From NCBI GenBank assembly GCA_964429005.1, contig CAYSAJ010000049.1, forward strand, positions 1 to 7,214: a stretch of DNA of 7,214 nucleotides, written 5' to 3'. The notes below the pieces were generated by a model, which did not search any database, was not told where the DNA came from, and saw only the letters and a program-made list of their open reading frames with translations. This stretch comes from JACRBE01 sp964429005. GTDB taxonomy: Bacteria; Chlamydiota; Chlamydiia; Chlamydiales; JACRBE01. The translations under genes were made by a program, and so were the position numbers. This document shows positions 5,730 through 7,214 of this stretch, one piece after another; within the stretch, counting starts at the first letter, position 1; every line of letters starts with the position of its first letter.

Positions 5730-7175
5730 TTAGCTAGCAGCTGGCAGAAAGCCGGGCCATTCGTTCCCTATCAGAATTTCTATGACTGTTTTTCTTTCCT
5801 CTTCATCTTCGATACTTTCTATAACAATTTTCAAGATAGATGAAAACATAGAAAGCTCATGCAAGAAATCTCTTTTTTTATCACTTCTATGCTCTGGAGG
5901 GAGTCTTTCGATTCTTTCTAGGATTTTACTTTTCATGTTAATGAGATTTGCAATAATGGTCGCAAAAATCGCAGATTTTTGTTCTGGAGTAGCTACGTAC
6001 ATGGAATTCTTATCAGCCACTGCAAATAGCACCTCCTGGGCAAATTCAAGAAGCTTTTTTTGTTCGACCGTTGGGTGTGATTTATCAAATAGTGAGGCAA
6101 CAAATCCCAAGCAATCGAAACAAACTTTGCAAACAGTCTCACCTCTAGCTTTTGAGAGAGAGCTTATGCAGTTGCGGGCTAAAATTCTAAGATCATTAGT
6201 TGAGCTATCTTCAATAAAGAAATCGGCATGTATGGCACTTGCAAAAGTAACTAAATCCATTTCTTTTCGTGCTGGAGCGGCAGCTTGAGGGGCTGGATCT
6301 CTTGCTACACCAGCACCGGCGATTGCAGCAGAAGGTTTTATAGCTGAGACTCCTGCAGGGGGTATTGAGCGTTTTCTTCTTATTCTAGCTAAAATAGAGT
6401 CTACGAGAGCTGAGATGTCTTCTCCTCTAATCTCTTCTAGCGGGCTAGGAGATGTCGTACCTATGACCCGGGATTGTCGGTTGATCTCTTTCAATAACGA
6501 TGCCTTTAAGATTGTATATCGATCGCTATACAAAGGTTTAGAAAAAACAAGATCTCCTTCTGTTAAAGTGCCATCCGTAGATGTTGTGCAATTTAACAAT
6601 ACAGCTATCCTTTTTGCTTCATTTGGAAGAAAAAGTCGGTTACATAGCAAGATTGTAGAAAAGGCAGCGGAATAAAAACTGCCTAAGTAAACCAAAGGTT
6701 CCGTTGATTTTGAAGGATTAAATGAAGGGGATCTGTGAGCAAAAGCTGTTCCGGGCTTATGGAGCTCGTGTAGAATTTTTGTCGCTATGATAGAAAGACG
6801 GGCAAGTTCTAAAAACTCTTCATAGGTCCAATCAACATAGCCTCTCTTTTTTGAGGGCTCTACTTGAAGACCACTATTCCAGCTTTCGCTAATTTGTCGA
6901 TAGACAGAGCTCGTTGCTATAGAAGGTAGAGCTTCGAAATTCCAAGGGGACCTTTTGTTGATCTCACGGATTTCAGCAACATACTGAATTAATTCTGCAC
7001 AAAATGCAGGGATGTTGTGTGGAACATGAGATATGCCTTCTTCTAGATGGCCTAAGGTCTCGAAACAGGTTGGGTTAGTCTTAGCATCTCGAGCTTTTTT
7101 AATAAACTCAAGAGATCCATAGGTGGGGGTTAAAGTAACGGTAGATAAAGGAGCTGCCAGGCTCTGTTTCCTAAC
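5730..7175 (-). CDS. Hypothetical two-part protein; 5' end missing or frameshifted
   Basis: The minus-strand frame is open for 481 codons from an in-frame TGA at 7176-7178 down to TAA at 5730-5732. The first ATG/GTG/TTG in it is the TTG at 6695 (codon 161), which has no obvious ribosome binding site. Codons 1-160 nevertheless read as ordinary protein (for example V-D-W-T-Y-E-E-F-L-E-L-A-R, and helical, charged stretches). The real start is therefore probably upstream in another frame, or the gene is broken. From residue 161 on: a helical part, a basic cluster (R-I-R-R-K-R, about 264-269), a Pro/Ala-rich linker (about 271-303) and a C-terminal helical domain (about 306-481) with several Cys (near C-K-V-C-F-D-C) and many charged residues. 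I recognise no family. There is no signal peptide in the visible part. The two-domain-with-linker layout could suit a secreted or regulatory protein, but that is a guess. Opposite-strand frames in this stretch are shadows. Confidence 0.6.
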   Translation of the reverse strand, partial: VRKQSLAAPLSTVTLTPTYGSLEFIKKARDAKTNPTCFETLGHLEEGISHVPHNIPAFCAELIQYVAEIREINKRSPWNFEALPSIATSSVYRQISESWNSGLQVEPSKKRGYVDWTYEEFLELARLSIIATKILHELHKPGTAFAHRSPSFNPSKSTEPLVYLGSFYSAAFSTILLCNRLFLPNEAKRIAVLLNCTTSTDGTLTEGDLVFSKPLYSDRYTILKASLLKEINRQSRVIGTTSPSPLEEIRGEDISALVDSILARIRRKRSIPPAGVSAIKPSAAIAGAGVARDPAPQAAAPARKEMDLVTFASAIHADFFIEDSSTNDLRILARNCISSLSKARGETVCKVCFDCLGFVASLFDKSHPTVEQKKLLEFAQEVLFAVADKNSMYVATPEQKSAIFATIIANLINMKSKILERIERLPPEHRSDKKRDFLHELSMFSSILKIVIESIEDEEERKTVIEILIGNEWPGFLPAAS

Positions 7176-7206
7176 TCAAGATAAAGTCCCTTTTTTGAGT
7201 TTTTAG
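7173..7206 (+). other. Terminator-like hairpin at the right edge
   Basis: AACTCAA (7173-7179) pairs with TTGAGTT (7195-7201), and inside it AAAG (7183-7186) pairs with CTTT (7190-7193); T residues follow. In the plus direction it looks like an intrinsic terminator, yet no plus-strand gene ends here. It overlaps the place where the open minus-strand frame begins. The rest of the edge is rich in T runs. Confidence 0.35.
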
Positions 7207-7214
7207 CCTTTTTT

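Noticed and set aside
5782..6675. Plus-strand frames of 168 and 86 codons opposite the hypothetical gene
   Set aside because: They are rich in Ser, Phe and Leu, as antisense shadows usually are, have no ribosome binding sites, and lie wholly inside the minus-strand frame.
1..7214. tRNA, rRNA, CRISPR array, insertion sequence or phage genes
   Set aside because: No cloverleaf, repeat-spacer pattern, transposase motif or terminal inverted repeats were seen on either strand.

Overview
The window reads as chromosomal DNA of a chlamydia-like bacterium (order Chlamydiales, probably an environmental family such as Parachlamydiaceae, Waddliaceae or Criblamydiaceae). The main evidence is the 3' end of rpoC at the left edge, whose C-terminus matches the chlamydial beta' style. 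AT-rich intergenic DNA and several small hydrophobic proteins with no recognisable family also fit. The family-level placement is inference from memory.

Layout, left to right: (1) rpoC 3' end (1-339) followed by a strong intrinsic terminator. (2) A plus-strand run of three small membrane-protein genes (496-840, 883-1260, 1344-1685) behind an extended -10 promoter, closed by a long hairpin at 1790-1839. (3) A second plus-strand unit with its own -10 box: a 501-aa FAD-dependent monooxygenase-like protein (1941-3446), joined by a one-base TGATG overlap to a fourth small membrane-protein gene (3446-3793). (4) A minus-strand SLC1/DAACS-type symporter gene (3794-5032) that abuts the previous gene tail to tail with no base between the stop codons. 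(5) A minus-strand TspO/MBR gene (5202-5669). (6) A long minus-strand open frame (5730-7175) of unknown function with no usual start codon in its first 160 codons, which suggests a broken or frameshifted 5' end.

The most interesting signal is that the four small proteins (114, 125, 113 and 115 aa) form one divergent family. All four keep an early Tyr, then an Arg, 16 mostly hydrophobic residues, a Glu, three residues and another Arg (R-x16-E-x3-R), followed by more hydrophobic stretches. One member is translationally coupled to the flavoprotein. The simplest reading is a lineage-specific membrane-protein cluster with an associated flavoenzyme, inserted next to rpoC. What they do together cannot be told from sequence alone. 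The transporter and TspO are recognisable families; the transporter has unusual substrate-site residues that argue against an acidic amino acid as substrate.
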